In this document: one piece after another, positions 1-8,998 of the stretch
Layout: each line of letters opens with the position of its first letter
Position numbering within the stretch: position 1 is the first letter of the stretch
DNA from: Clostridium sp. AF27-2AA
GTDB taxonomy: Bacteria; Bacillota; Clostridia; Lachnospirales; Lachnospiraceae
Assembly: GCF_003478505.1 (NCBI RefSeq)
Contig: NZ_QUFI01000001.1
Coordinates: 152,407-216,406 of the forward strand
Reading direction: 5' to 3'
Length of the DNA: 64,000 nt
Made by a program: the position numbers and the translations under genes
The notes under the pieces: generated by a model
Seen by the model: only the letters and a program-made list of their open reading frames with translations
Database searches by the model: none
Told to the model about the DNA's origin: nothing

Positions 1-6
1 CAGCAG

Positions 7-35
7 GGCGGAGAACGAAAGTTCTTCGCCTTTTT
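7..35 (+). terminator. Intrinsic terminator of an upstream gene
   Basis: A 10-bp stem (7-16 with 21-30, one G-T pair) closes a GAAA tetraloop and is followed by five T residues. It must end a transcript that begins left of the window. Confidence 0.8.
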
Positions 36-107
36 ACTATGTTAAAATTGTCATTGTTTTATATGTTTTCGCGGAAACATAAATTTTTAAAAAAAATAAA
101 AAAGTGG

Positions 108-136
108 TTGACAAATCAGATTGTGTTGGATATAAT
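108..136 (+). promoter_or_regulatory. Consensus sigma-A promoter for tRNA-Leu
   Basis: TTGACA at 108-113 and TATAAT at 131-136 are separated by exactly 17 bp. Both boxes are perfect consensus, as expected for a stable-RNA gene. The tRNA begins about 43 bp after the -10 box. Confidence 0.9.
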
Positions 137-178
137 ATACGTGTTGGTTCAGTGAGTGAGTCACTGAGTTGACGGTTC

Positions 179-262
179 GCAGAAGTGGCGGAATTGGCAG
201 ACGCGCACGGTTCAGGTCCGTGTGGTAGCAATACCTTGTGGGTTCGACTCCCATCTTCTGCA
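179..262 (+). tRNA. tRNA-Leu (anticodon CAG)
   Basis: This is a class II tRNA of 84 nt. The acceptor stem GCAGAAG (179-185) pairs with CTTCTGC (255-261), followed by discriminator A at 262. The anticodon stem CACGG/CCGTG encloses loop TTCAGGT, giving anticodon CAG at 213-215, which reads the leucine codon CUG. A long variable arm and a GGTTCGACTCC T-arm are present. CCA is not encoded and must be added after transcription. Confidence 0.95.
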
Positions 263-270
263 CTGGCGAA

Positions 271-299
271 AGCGGAGAATGTAAATTCTCCGCTTTTTT
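271..299 (+). terminator. Terminator of tRNA-Leu
   Basis: A perfect 9-bp stem (271-279 with 286-294) with a 6-nt loop is followed by a T tract. Confidence 0.9.
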
Positions 300-332
300 C
301 GTATACCCAGAGCCGGAAAATAGTATGAAAAT

Positions 333-361
333 TTCAGAAATTATGCTATACTTATTATAAT
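333..361 (+). promoter_or_regulatory. Promoter of the dgt-dnaG-rpoD operon
   Basis: TATAAT at 356-361 lies 17 bp after TTCAGA (333-338, 4 of 6 matches). Transcription would start near 368. That excludes the in-frame ATG at 364 and supports the ATG at 400 as the dgt start. Confidence 0.65.
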
Positions 362-399
362 TTATGCGAAGTAATAAGACGGGAAGGGGCACGCATTTT

Positions 400-1410
400 A
401 TGAATATCAGGGAGATGAGAGAGGCCTGGGAGGCAGACTATCTGAGCCCGTATGCTTCTTTGAGCAGGAACACAAAGGGCCGTGACCGTGAGGAAGCACC
501 GTGTGATATCCGAACGGTATACCAGCGTGACCGTGACCGCATTTTACACTGCAAATCGTTTCGCCGGCTGAAACACAAGACTCAGGTATTTCTGGCCCCG
601 GAGGGAGACCATTACCGGACCCGCCTGACCCATACGCTGGAGGTGGCGCAGATTGCCCGCACGATTTCCCGGGCGTTGCAGTTGAATGAGGACCTGACGG
701 AAGCCATTGCGCTGGGGCATGACCTGGGGCACACTCCTTTTGGCCATTCGGGAGAGCGGATCCTGGATGAACTCTGTCCTTATGGCTTTGCGCATTACAA
801 GCAGAGTGTGCGGGTTGTGGAAGTACTGGAGAAAGACGGAAAAGGCTTAAACCTTACCAGGGAAGTCCGCGACGGCATTCTGAACCACCGTACCAGCGGG
901 CATCCATCCACACTGGAGGGCTGTGTGGTACGCCTGTCAGATAAGATTGCCTACATCAACCATGATATTGATGATGCCATTCGGGCCAGAATTTTTACCG
1001 AGGAGCAGCTTCCGGCAAAGTACACGGATGTACTTGGGCACAGCGTACGGGAACGGCTGAACCTGCTGATCCATGACATTATCCTGCAGAGCATGGACCG
1101 GCCGGAAATTATCATGTCTTCCCATGTTGAGGAGGCTATGCAGGGGCTTCGCAGCTGGATGTTTGAAAATGTTTACGAGAATAAGGTGCCGAAGGCAGAA
1201 GAGGGAAGAGCCCAGCAGCTTCTGGTCTTTTTATATCAGTATTATCTGGAGCACACGACAGAACTCCCGGAGGAGTATCTGCTTATGATTGAAAAAAGGG
1301 GAGAACCAAAAGAGCGGGTAGTCTGCGATTATATTGCAGGCATGAGTGACAGCTATTCCATTGATAAATTCGAGGAACTGTTCATCCCAAAGTCATGGAA
1401 AGTGCATTAG
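400..1410 (+). CDS. dgt: Deoxyguanosinetriphosphate triphosphohydrolase-like protein (HD superfamily)
   Basis: A 336-aa member of the Dgt family, which hydrolyses dNTPs to deoxynucleosides and tripolyphosphate. The metal-binding HD signature is visible: H78 in RTRLTHTLEV, H107-D108 in GHDLGHTPFGH, and a distal aspartate D181 in LSDKIAYINHD. The start at 400 is preceded by GGGAAGGGG at suitable spacing, and the upstream in-frame ATG (364) abuts the -10 box. It is the first gene of the operon leading into primase and sigma-A, an order common in Clostridia, and plausibly couples nucleotide pool control to replication. Exact substrate preference cannot be read from the sequence. Confidence 0.9.
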   Translation: MNIREMREAWEADYLSPYASLSRNTKGRDREEAPCDIRTVYQRDRDRILHCKSFRRLKHKTQVFLAPEGDHYRTRLTHTLEVAQIARTISRALQLNEDLTEAIALGHDLGHTPFGHSGERILDELCPYGFAHYKQSVRVVEVLEKDGKGLNLTREVRDGILNHRTSGHPSTLEGCVVRLSDKIAYINHDIDDAIRARIFTEEQLPAKYTDVLGHSVRERLNLLIHDIILQSMDRPEIIMSSHVEEAMQGLRSWMFENVYENKVPKAEEGRAQQLLVFLYQYYLEHTTELPEEYLLMIEKRGEPKERVVCDYIAGMSDSYSIDKFEELFIPKSWKVH

Positions 1411-1437
1411 AGCCAGACAAATGGAAAGGAGTATTTC

Positions 1438-3213
1438 ATGTATTATCCGGAAGATGTCGTAGAAGAAGTACGGACAAGGAATGACATTGTAGATGTGATC
1501 TCTGGATATGTAAAGCTTCAGAAGAAAGGGGCAAACTATTTCGGACTTTGTCCGTTCCATAATGAAAAATCCCCTTCGTTTTCCGTGTCGCCTCAGAAGC
1601 AGATGTATTACTGTTTTGGCTGCGGTGCAGGAGGCAATGCGATCACTTTTATTATGGAGTATGAAAATTATACGTTTCCAGAAGCATTGAAGGTGCTGGC
1701 AGACCGGGCCGGGGTGCATCTGCCGGAGATAGAATACTCCAGAGAAGAACGGGCGAAGGCAGATAAGCGGTCTACACTCCTGGAAATCAACAAGCTGGCA
1801 GCCAACTATTTTTACTATCAGCTGCATCAGCCCCAGGGAAAGCTCGGTTACGATTATTTTCGCAAGCGGGAATTGTCCGACGAGACAATCCGGCGGTTTG
1901 GTCTTGGGTTTGCCAATAAAACCAGCAATGACCTGTATCAGTATCTGCGCTCCAAAGGCTATACTGATGAAATCTTAAGGGACAGTGGACTGGTAACCAT
2001 GGAAGAGCGCGGAACCTACGACAAATTCTGGAACCGCGTTATGTTTCCGATTATGGATGTGAATAACCGTGTCATTGGCTTTGGCGGACGCGTGATGGGA
2101 GATGGAACTCCCAAATACCTGAATTCCCCGGAAACCATGATCTTTGATAAGAGCCGTAATCTGTACGGCCTGAATTATGCCCGTACCAGCCGGGAAAAAT
2201 ATATGCTGGCCTGTGAGGGATATATGGATGTGATTGCCATGCATCAGGCCGGCTTTACCAATGCGGTGGCATCTCTGGGAACTGCATTTACCACCCAGCA
2301 CGCGGTGCTGCTGAAACGCTACACCGATACGGTCATTCTGACCTACGACAGTGATGGAGCCGGTGTAAAGGCCGCGCTCCGCGCCATCCCGATTTTGAAA
2401 GAAGTAGGCATTTCCACGAAGGTGCTGAACTTAAAACCTTACAAAGATCCGGATGAATTCATTAAAAATATGGGAGCAGATGCGTTCCGGGAGCGTATCG
2501 CAAATGCGCAGAATAGTTTTCTGTATGAGATTGATGTGTTGAAACGCGAATATGACCTGGACGATCCGGAACAGAAGACGAAATTTTACAATGCGGCAGC
2601 CAGAAAGCTGCTGGAATTCAGTGAGGCACTGGAACGGGACAATTATACCAGAGCAGTAGCCCAGGCACAGTTTATTCCTTACGAGGACTTAAGGCGGCTG
2701 GTGAACCGGCTTGGAAGTCAGCTGGGTACGGTACCGGTGAGACGCCGGGACGAAGACCGGGCAGAACCGCGGGAGCGCAAAAAGAAAACAGAGAAGGATG
2801 ACGGCATCCGTCGGTCCCAGCGTCTGCTTCTGACCTGGCTTATTGAGCGACCGCAGTTATTTGAAAAGATTGAGGGGATCATCGGCCCGGATGATTTTAA
2901 AGAACCGCTCTATCATGAGGTGGCGCAGATGGTATTTGACAGCCACCGGGAAGGCGGCGTCAATCCGGCGGGCATTCTGAATCACTTTATCAACGATGAA
3001 GAACAATACAAGCAGGTGGCGGCGCTGTTCAACGCAAGCCTGAATGATTCTTTAAATAATGAAGAGCAGAGAAAAGCATTTTCCGAGACTGTGCTGAAGG
3101 TAAAGAAAAACAGCCTGGATGAGGCCAGCCGGAGCGCGGTGGACATTGCGGCGCTTCAGGAAATTATAAAGCAGCAGGCAGCACTGAAAACGCTTCAGAT
3201 ATCCATTGACTAG
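1438..3213 (+). CDS. dnaG: DNA primase
   Basis: A 591-aa primase of normal length that makes RNA primers at the replication fork with DnaB helicase. The N-terminal CHC2 zinc ribbon has C38, H41, C59 and C62. The central TOPRIM catalytic core shows the glutamate of ACEGYMDV (about E260) and the YDSDGAG metal-binding motif (about 303-309). The C-terminal 150 residues form the helicase-interaction region. The RBS GGAAAGGAG lies just before the ATG. It sits between dgt and rpoD, the conserved macromolecular-synthesis operon; no rpsU is present upstream. Confidence 0.97.
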   Translation: MYYPEDVVEEVRTRNDIVDVISGYVKLQKKGANYFGLCPFHNEKSPSFSVSPQKQMYYCFGCGAGGNAITFIMEYENYTFPEALKVLADRAGVHLPEIEYSREERAKADKRSTLLEINKLAANYFYYQLHQPQGKLGYDYFRKRELSDETIRRFGLGFANKTSNDLYQYLRSKGYTDEILRDSGLVTMEERGTYDKFWNRVMFPIMDVNNRVIGFGGRVMGDGTPKYLNSPETMIFDKSRNLYGLNYARTSREKYMLACEGYMDVIAMHQAGFTNAVASLGTAFTTQHAVLLKRYTDTVILTYDSDGAGVKAALRAIPILKEVGISTKVLNLKPYKDPDEFIKNMGADAFRERIANAQNSFLYEIDVLKREYDLDDPEQKTKFYNAAARKLLEFSEALERDNYTRAVAQAQFIPYEDLRRLVNRLGSQLGTVPVRRRDEDRAEPRERKKKTEKDDGIRRSQRLLLTWLIERPQLFEKIEGIIGPDDFKEPLYHEVAQMVFDSHREGGVNPAGILNHFINDEEQYKQVAALFNASLNDSLNNEEQRKAFSETVLKVKKNSLDEASRSAVDIAALQEIIKQQAALKTLQISID

Positions 3214-3274
3214 AAATAGAACCGGGAGAATCCAAGCCTTCCGGTAGTCTGCAATTGAGAAAGGGCGGATTAAT

Positions 3275-4393
3275 ATGGAAGAACGTACACAGACTTTTGA
3301 TGAGAAACTGGAATTGCTTTTGGAAGAGGCTAAAAAGAAAAAGAATGTGCTGGAAAATCGGGAAATTCTGAATTTCTTCAAAGGAGAGATTCTGGATCCG
3401 GAAAAGCTGGACCGCATTTATGACTTTCTGGACAATCATCATGTGGATGTGCTTCGCACGGAAGAGGAAGATGACATCGACCCAGAATTGTTTCTGGATG
3501 AAGATTCCGAGGAAGAGGAAGAAGCAGAGCTGGAGCAGCTGGATCTTTCCGTACCGGAAGGTGTGGGTGTGGAAGATCCGGTCCGTATGTACCTGAAGGA
3601 AATCGGCAAGATTCCGCTGCTTACCACGGACCAGGAAATTGAGCTGGCAAAGCGCATGGAGCTGGGCGACCAGCAGGCAAAAAAGCGCCTGGCGGAGGCA
3701 AATCTCCGTCTGGTGGTCAGCATTGCGAAAAAATATGTGGGCCGTGGCATGCAGTTTCTCGATCTGATCCAGGAAGGCAATCTGGGACTGATCAAGGCTG
3801 TGGAGAAGTTTGATTATCGCAAGGGTTATAAGTTTTCCACTTATGCTACCTGGTGGATTCGTCAGGCTATTACCCGGGCCATCGCAGATCAGGCACGTAC
3901 CATTCGCATTCCGGTGCACATGGTAGAGACCATCAATCGTCTGATTCGTACCTCCAGACAGCTTGTGCAGGAGCTTGGACGAGAACCAACGGCGGAAGAA
4001 ATTGCGGAGAAAATGGATATTCCTGTGGAGCGGGTGCGGGAAATCCGCAAGATTTCCCAGGATCCGGTATCGCTGGAGACCCCGATCGGAGAGGAAGAGG
4101 ACAGCCATCTTGGGGATTTCATCCAGGATGAGCATGTGGCAGTTCCGGCAGACCAGGCCACGTTTACACTGCTGCATGAGCAGCTCATGGAGGCGCTCTC
4201 TACGCTGACAGAGCGGGAACAGGAGGTGCTGCGCCAGAGGTTTGGCCTGGATGACGGCAAGCCGAAAACGCTGGAGGAGGTAGGAAGGCAGTTTCATGTG
4301 ACCAGGGAACGCATCCGCCAGATTGAGGCAAAGGCTCTGCGTAAATTGCGCCATCCGAGCCGCAGCAGAAAGTTAAAGGATTATCTGGACTAG
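3275..4393 (+). CDS. rpoD: RNA polymerase primary sigma factor (sigma-A/RpoD)
   Basis: A 372-aa primary sigma factor, the short Firmicute form (about 370 aa) without the large proteobacterial insertion. In order: an acidic N-terminal region 1.1, region 1.2 ([16 protein letters not shown]), region 2 with the -10 recognition and melting segment ([20 protein letters not shown]), region 3, and region 4 with the -35 helix-turn-helix ([20 protein letters not shown]). An AGAAAGGG ribosome binding site precedes the ATG. The many TTGaca-17-TAtaaT promoters in this window are what this factor would read. Confidence 0.97.
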   Translation: MEERTQTFDEKLELLLEEAKKKKNVLENREILNFFKGEILDPEKLDRIYDFLDNHHVDVLRTEEEDDIDPELFLDEDSEEEEEAELEQLDLSVPEGVGVEDPVRMYLKEIGKIPLLTTDQEIELAKRMELGDQQAKKRLAEANLRLVVSIAKKYVGRGMQFLDLIQEGNLGLIKAVEKFDYRKGYKFSTYATWWIRQAITRAIADQARTIRIPVHMVETINRLIRTSRQLVQELGREPTAEEIAEKMDIPVERVREIRKISQDPVSLETPIGEEEDSHLGDFIQDEHVAVPADQATFTLLHEQLMEALSTLTEREQEVLRQRFGLDDGKPKTLEEVGRQFHVTRERIRQIEAKALRKLRHPSRSRKLKDYLD

Positions 4394-4431
4394 CGCCGGA
4401 AAGGATAGAAAAGAAAAAGGAACAAAATCAG

Positions 4432-5139
4432 ATGAAGTTATCAGACAGACTGGAACGGATTGCCGCAAAAGCGGCCGGAGTAACAGAAGGATATGCGGCA
4501 GACGTGGGGACGGATCATGGATTCGTCCCGATCCGTCTTATAGAAAGCGGAAAAGTTAAGCATGTAGTCGCCATGGATGTGCGGAAGGGTCCGCTTGAGA
4601 GAGCCTGTGAGCATGTAGGGGAATATCATATGGAAGATCAGATCGAAACGCGTTTAAGTGACGGTCTGAAGGAGCTAAAGCCTGGGGAGGCTGACACGGT
4701 GATCATTGCCGGAATGGGCGGTGAGCTGATGCTGCGTATTCTTCGGGATGGAGCCCATGTGAGAAACAGTGTAAAGCATTATATTCTTTCCCCTCAGTCG
4801 GAGCTTTCTGTGTTCCGGCACGGACTGGAAGAGCTGGGATTTTCCATTGTAGAAGAAGAGATGCTTCTGGATGAAGGAAAATATTACGTGATCTTACACG
4901 TAAGCCCGGGAACCATGCACTACGAACGCGAATACGAGTACCGGTACGGTGCGGATCTGATCCGGAAACAGGATCCGGTGTTAAAGGAGTTTCTGGAGCG
5001 GGAGCTGGCACAGGGAGAAGAACTTCTGGCGCATCTGGGCAGGAGTGGAACAGACGGCGCGAGAAAACGCGCGGAGAGTCTGATAAATGAACTGGAAGAG
5101 ACTAAGGAGGCATACCATGCTTTGCAGGGAATTGATTGA
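4432..5139 (+). CDS. trmK: tRNA (adenine(22)-N(1))-methyltransferase TrmK
   Basis: A 235-aa SAM-dependent methyltransferase of the TrmK/YqfN family, which methylates A22 of tRNA. A Rossmann-type SAM site is visible at ADVGTDHGFVPI (about 23-34), with a downstream acidic residue in VVAMDVRKGP and a catalytic loop with IIAGMGGELMLRIL. The C-terminal coiled-coil extension typical of the family is present (about 165-235). The RBS is AAAAAGGAAC. It directly follows rpoD and its last 23 nt overlap the Nif3-like gene, a pairing widely conserved in Firmicutes. Confidence 0.92.
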   Translation: MKLSDRLERIAAKAAGVTEGYAADVGTDHGFVPIRLIESGKVKHVVAMDVRKGPLERACEHVGEYHMEDQIETRLSDGLKELKPGEADTVIIAGMGGELMLRILRDGAHVRNSVKHYILSPQSELSVFRHGLEELGFSIVEEEMLLDEGKYYVILHVSPGTMHYEREYEYRYGADLIRKQDPVLKEFLERELAQGEELLAHLGRSGTDGARKRAESLINELEETKEAYHALQGID

Positions 5140-5914
5140 AAAATTGGAAGAACTGGCTCCGAAGAGTCTGGCCTGCGACTGGGATAATCCTGGTTTTCTG
5201 GCCGGACGGGGAGACAAGGAAATCAAAAAGGTGCTGGTTGCCCTGGACGCCACCGACCGGGTGGTGGAACAGGCGGTACGGGAACAGGCAGATCTTCTGC
5301 TGACCCATCATCCGCTGATCTTCCGGGCCTTGAAACAGGTCAATGACACGAATTTTATCAGCCGCCGTATCGTAACGTTATTACAGGCAGATATTTCTTA
5401 TTTCGCCATGCATACCAATTTTGACGCGGCACCAGGCTGTATGGCAGACCTGGCAGCAAAACGTCTGGGAATCCGGGACGGATATCCGCTGGAGGTGACT
5501 GGAGAAGTAAGCGGGGTACCGGTGGGAATCGGAAAGACCGGTGCTCTGACAGAGCCGGTCACGCTGGATGCGCTGGCAGAACTGGTGAAGCAGGCCTTTG
5601 GCCTTCCGTTTGTGCTTGCTTATGGAAGCAATGCGGTAAGAGAACCGGTCAGCCGCATAGCAGTATCACCCGGAGCCGGTGGCAGCATGATCCGTTATGC
5701 ACTGGAACAGAAAGCGCAGGTACTGATTACCGGAGATATCGGTCACCATGATGCCATTGATGCGGCTGCTCAGGGCATGGTGATCATCGACGCGGGACAT
5801 TATGGACTGGAACATATCTTTATCCCGTTTATGGCGGAGTATGTGGCACGAGTTTCCGAAGGTGCTATTGAGGTGATTCAGGCAGAACCGGATTTTCCGG
5901 CCCGGGTGCTTTAA
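5117..5914 (+). CDS. Nif3-like dinuclear metal centre protein
   Basis: A 265-aa Nif3/YqfO family protein. Members form toroidal hexamers with a dimetal site; the physiological reaction is debated (GTP cyclohydrolase type I type 2 annotations exist). Metal-ligand motifs are visible: D44 region (VALDATD), HH at 64-65 (LLTHHPLIF), and the C-terminal GDIGHHDAIDAA and GHYGLEH. It lacks the PII-like insertion that brings many Firmicute homologues to about 370 aa. The start at 5117 is chosen because AAGGAGG (5104-5110) precedes it perfectly; the ORF could extend to 5087 without an RBS. Confidence 0.88.
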   Translation: MLCRELIEKLEELAPKSLACDWDNPGFLAGRGDKEIKKVLVALDATDRVVEQAVREQADLLLTHHPLIFRALKQVNDTNFISRRIVTLLQADISYFAMHTNFDAAPGCMADLAAKRLGIRDGYPLEVTGEVSGVPVGIGKTGALTEPVTLDALAELVKQAFGLPFVLAYGSNAVREPVSRIAVSPGAGGSMIRYALEQKAQVLITGDIGHHDAIDAAAQGMVIIDAGHYGLEHIFIPFMAEYVARVSEGAIEVIQAEPDFPARVL

Positions 5915-5960
5915 GTGAAACCGGCGGAGCATGCCGGAATCGAAGGAAAGGAGAACGCGT

Positions 5961-7616
5961 ATGGTTCATGTATGTGTATTGGGAGAAAACAGACAGTACA
6001 GTGAGGATACTTTGTTAAAGGATGTGGCAAAGGAAGTGCAGGCCAGTTTCTCTCATGAGATTCTGCTGGCCACGGTGGACGGAAAACTGCAGGAGCTTCA
6101 CAAGAAGGTGAAAGAAGGTACCAGAGTGGAGTTTTTGACGGCGGCTGACAAACCGGGAATCCAGACTTACCGGCGCAGTGTGATTCTGATCCTCTTAAAG
6201 GCCTTCTATGAGGTCGTGGGGGCAGAGCATATCCGCAAGGTATCTGTGGAGTATGCGATTGCCAATGGCCTGTTTATTGAGTCGGACGGAGATTTTGAGA
6301 AAACGCAGGAGCTGGTGGACCGGATCAAAGCAAAAATGCAGGAGTATGTGGCAGCACAGATTCCTATCATGAAGCGGAATGTGACGACCGACGAAGCCAT
6401 TGAGATATTCCGGCGCCACCGCATGTATGAGAAAGAGCGTTTGTTCCATTACCGCAGAGTATCCAGAGTAAACCTCTACAGCATCGGTGGTTTTGAAGAT
6501 TATTACTATGGCTATATGGTGCAGAACACTGGCTATCTGAAATATTTTGATCTGATTTTGTACCGGGATGGCATGATGCTGCTTCTGCCGGATCAGAAAG
6601 ATCCGGAGCATGTGGCAGAGTTCCGCGACCGGGAGAAATTGGCCGTGGTGCTGGATGAGACGGAATGCTGGGGGAGACAGCTGGAGGTACCAACGGTAGG
6701 CGCTCTGGATGATGTGATCTGTCACGGAAAGATCAGTGAGCTGATCCTGATGCAGGAGGCGCTGATGGAGAAAAAAATCGGTGATATCGCGGAGCAGATT
6801 GCCAGCCGTCCAGACAAGAAAATCGTGATGATTGCCGGTCCGTCTTCCTCTGGAAAGACTACCTTTTCCCATCGTCTTTCCATTCAGTTGAAGGCGAAGG
6901 GTTTAAAACCGCATCCAATCGCGGTGGACAATTATTTTGTGAACCGGGTAGACAGTCCGCGGGATGAAAATGGCAACTACAATTATGAGGTGCTGGAATG
7001 CCTGGATGTGGAGCTGTTCAATCAGAATATGACGGACCTTCTGGCGGGAAAAACAGTAGAAATGCCGGAATATAACTTCATTAAAGGTGAACGGGAGTAT
7101 CACGGAGATTATCTGACGCTGGGTGCGGATGATGTGTTAGTGATCGAGGGAATTCACTGCCTGAATGAAAAGCTTTCCTATGCGCTTCCGAGAAAGAATA
7201 AATTCAAGATTTACATCAGCGCCCTGACTCAGTTAAACATTGATGAGCACAACCGCATTCCCACCACAGATGGGCGCCTGCTGCGCCGGATCGTGCGGGA
7301 TGCAAGAACCAGAGGCGCTTCTGCCCAGGATACCATTCGCATGTGGCCATCGGTGCGCCGTGGGGAGGAAGAGAACATTTTCCCATACCAGGAGGATGCA
7401 GATGTCATGTTCAACTCAGCTCTGGTATATGAGCTTTCTGTATTGAAACAGTATGCGGAGCCGGTGCTGTTTTCTGTGCCGCGGGACAGTGCTGAGTATG
7501 TTGAGGCAAAACGCCTGCTGAAATTCCTGGATTATTTCCTGGGTGTCAGCAGTGAGGAAATTCCCCATAATTCCCTGATCCGGGAGTTTATTGGCGGAAG
7601 CTGTTTTAAGGTCTGA
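5961..7616 (+). CDS. Nucleoside kinase with TGS-like N-terminus and uridine kinase domain
   Basis: A 551-aa composite protein. Residues about 1-60 resemble a TGS domain, the next portion resembles the second additional domain of threonyl-tRNA synthetase, and the C-terminal half is a P-loop uridine kinase/phosphoribulokinase-type domain with Walker A at about 293 (AGPSSSGKTTFSHRL). ThrRS-like editing segments fused to a kinase are a known but poorly characterised clostridial architecture, generally labelled nucleoside kinase; substrate is unproven. The start at 5961 follows AAGGAAAGGAG. It is the last gene of the rpoD operon. Confidence 0.85.
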   Translation: MVHVCVLGENRQYSEDTLLKDVAKEVQASFSHEILLATVDGKLQELHKKVKEGTRVEFLTAADKPGIQTYRRSVILILLKAFYEVVGAEHIRKVSVEYAIANGLFIESDGDFEKTQELVDRIKAKMQEYVAAQIPIMKRNVTTDEAIEIFRRHRMYEKERLFHYRRVSRVNLYSIGGFEDYYYGYMVQNTGYLKYFDLILYRDGMMLLLPDQKDPEHVAEFRDREKLAVVLDETECWGRQLEVPTVGALDDVICHGKISELILMQEALMEKKIGDIAEQIASRPDKKIVMIAGPSSSGKTTFSHRLSIQLKAKGLKPHPIAVDNYFVNRVDSPRDENGNYNYEVLECLDVELFNQNMTDLLAGKTVEMPEYNFIKGEREYHGDYLTLGADDVLVIEGIHCLNEKLSYALPRKNKFKIYISALTQLNIDEHNRIPTTDGRLLRRIVRDARTRGASAQDTIRMWPSVRRGEEENIFPYQEDADVMFNSALVYELSVLKQYAEPVLFSVPRDSAEYVEAKRLLKFLDYFLGVSSEEIPHNSLIREFIGGSCFKV

Positions 7617-7618
7617 AC

Positions 7619-7647
7619 TTGACAGTGCAGGGGAATAATGATAGAAT
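7619..7647 (+). promoter_or_regulatory. Promoter of rnpB
   Basis: TTGACA at 7619-7624 and TAGAAT at 7642-7647 are spaced 17 bp apart. Predicted start about 7654 matches the 5' strand of helix P1. Confidence 0.9.
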
Positions 7648-7657
7648 AAGGAACATT

Positions 7658-7999
7658 GAGTAAGACAAATGGTCGCTGCCGCAGAAACGAAAGGCTGCGG
7701 GAGAGGAAAGTCCGGGCTTCACAGGGCAGAGTGCCAGATAACGTCTGGCGGAGGTGACTCCAGGGACAGTGCAACAGAAATATACCGCCGGCTTTGCCGG
7801 TAAGGGTGGAAGGGCAGTGTAAGAGACTACCGCCCGTCTGGTAACAGACGGGGCACATGTAAACCCCATTCGAAGCAAGACCGAACAGAAAGCATAAGGC
7901 GGCCCGTCTGCTTTCGGGTAGGTCGCTTGAACCAGGTGGTGACATCTGGTCTAGATAGATGACCATTCAACGACATAACCCGGCTTATCGTCTTGCTCA
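7658..7999 (+). ncRNA. rnpB: RNase P RNA (bacterial class A)
   Basis: The catalytic RNA of RNase P, about 342 nt, which removes 5' leaders from precursor tRNAs. The conserved block GAGGAAAGTCCGGGC lies near 7702. The P4-associated 3' blocks are present: AGACCGAACAGAAAGC near 7879 and GTCTAGATAGATGACC near 7949. Helix P1 closes the molecule: GAGTAAGAC (7658-7666) pairs with GTCTTGCTC (7990-7998). It has its own consensus promoter and terminator. Confidence 0.95.
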
Positions 8000-8014
8000 T
8001 AAAAAGACTTCAGA

Positions 8015-8045
8015 AGGGGGACGCTTTCGGGCGCCCCTCTTTTTC
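8015..8045 (+). terminator. Terminator of rnpB
   Basis: A GC-rich hairpin (AGGGG...CGC with GCGCCCCT, small bulge) is followed by six T residues. Confidence 0.8.
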
Positions 8046-8084
8046 TATATTTCTTTCCATAGAACAAACGGAAGGGGGAACATC

Positions 8085-8927
8085 ATGACGCGATTTCAGA
8101 CAGCCTTTTTATTGTCTGGTTTTCTGCTTCTTTTTTCCTGTCCTGCTTTTGGAATGGATGCTCCGGGAAACGGAGGCAAAAACTGGAATTACGGAAAAGA
8201 TCACCACTGGACTTATCAGGAGGCAGATGGCAGTCTTCATACGGGCTGGCTGTATGATAAAGGGGAGTGGTACTGGTTTGATGAGCGCGGCTGGCTTCAG
8301 ACCGGCGGCCAGCGTGACATAGACGGAGTCCGCTATTTCTTTTTCAGCAACGGTCATATGGCATACAACCAGTATGTGGATCTGAAATTTCTGGGGGAAA
8401 ACGGTCAGGAAGAGAAGGAACACGCGATCCGTGTGATCGGCACAGAGCGGCCGGATTCGATGGATAAAGATCTTATTACCGATTATCTGTACGAGGTTCC
8501 GCGTGGGTGGCAGAAACAGTTTGTGGAAGATGGATGGGAGTTTCTTTTTTATAAGAAGAAACAGTATTTTTCCGCGCCTTCTACGTCCTCTGGCATTTAC
8601 TATGTGCGCTACAGTACGGACCGGCGCTATAAGAAAGTAAAGTTCTGCGACGCGGATTCTGTTTTGCAGGCTTTTGGGGAGTATGTGGGCTACCGAGCCG
8701 GGTGTTACCGGGAAAACAGTACCATGATGCTGGAGTACTGGAAAGCCGGATCGGTTTTGCAGGATATTCTGGAAATTCCGGATTATTACGCAGAAAACAC
8801 GGCGTTCTGTTTTGGAAAGCTGTTTTCAGATTACGTAAGTGGTGAGAAAACAGAAGAGCTTGCCCGGAAATTTCCGGAAGTATGTGAGGAACTGGAGAAG
8901 ATTCTACATCAGAAAGATGGAAATTAA
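8085..8927 (+). CDS. Secreted protein with choline-binding-type wall repeats and unknown C-terminal domain
   Basis: A 280-aa exported protein. An N-terminal signal peptide (about 1-23, hydrophobic core LLSGFLLLFSC) is followed by two to three aromatic/glycine repeats of the CW_binding_1 type (GWLYDKGEWYWFDERGWLQTGG, split over about 60-95) that usually anchor proteins to cell-wall polymers. Residues about 120-280 match nothing I recognise: they are rich in aromatic and charged residues and have no visible enzymatic motif. The start at 8085 has GAAGGGGGA as RBS; upstream in-frame codons lie inside rnpB. It lies just after the rnpB terminator with no obvious promoter of its own. Confidence 0.75.
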   Translation: MTRFQTAFLLSGFLLLFSCPAFGMDAPGNGGKNWNYGKDHHWTYQEADGSLHTGWLYDKGEWYWFDERGWLQTGGQRDIDGVRYFFFSNGHMAYNQYVDLKFLGENGQEEKEHAIRVIGTERPDSMDKDLITDYLYEVPRGWQKQFVEDGWEFLFYKKKQYFSAPSTSSGIYYVRYSTDRRYKKVKFCDADSVLQAFGEYVGYRAGCYRENSTMMLEYWKAGSVLQDILEIPDYYAENTAFCFGKLFSDYVSGEKTEELARKFPEVCEELEKILHQKDGN

Positions 8928-8933
8928 CAGGTA

Positions 8934-8962
8934 TTGACAAATCTGGCGGAGTCAGTGATAAT
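8934..8962 (+). promoter_or_regulatory. Promoter of the PLP sulfur-amino-acid enzyme gene
   Basis: TTGACA at 8934-8939 and GATAAT at 8957-8962, spacing 17 bp. No S-box or T-box leader is visible between it and the start codon. Confidence 0.85.
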
Positions 8963-8998
8963 AAACCCATCAAACAGATAGGAGATACAAAAGAGCAT

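Noticed and set aside
12..27. LexA-box-like GAAC-N4-GTTC
   Set aside because: It is the top of the terminator hairpin at 7-35, where such symmetry is expected.
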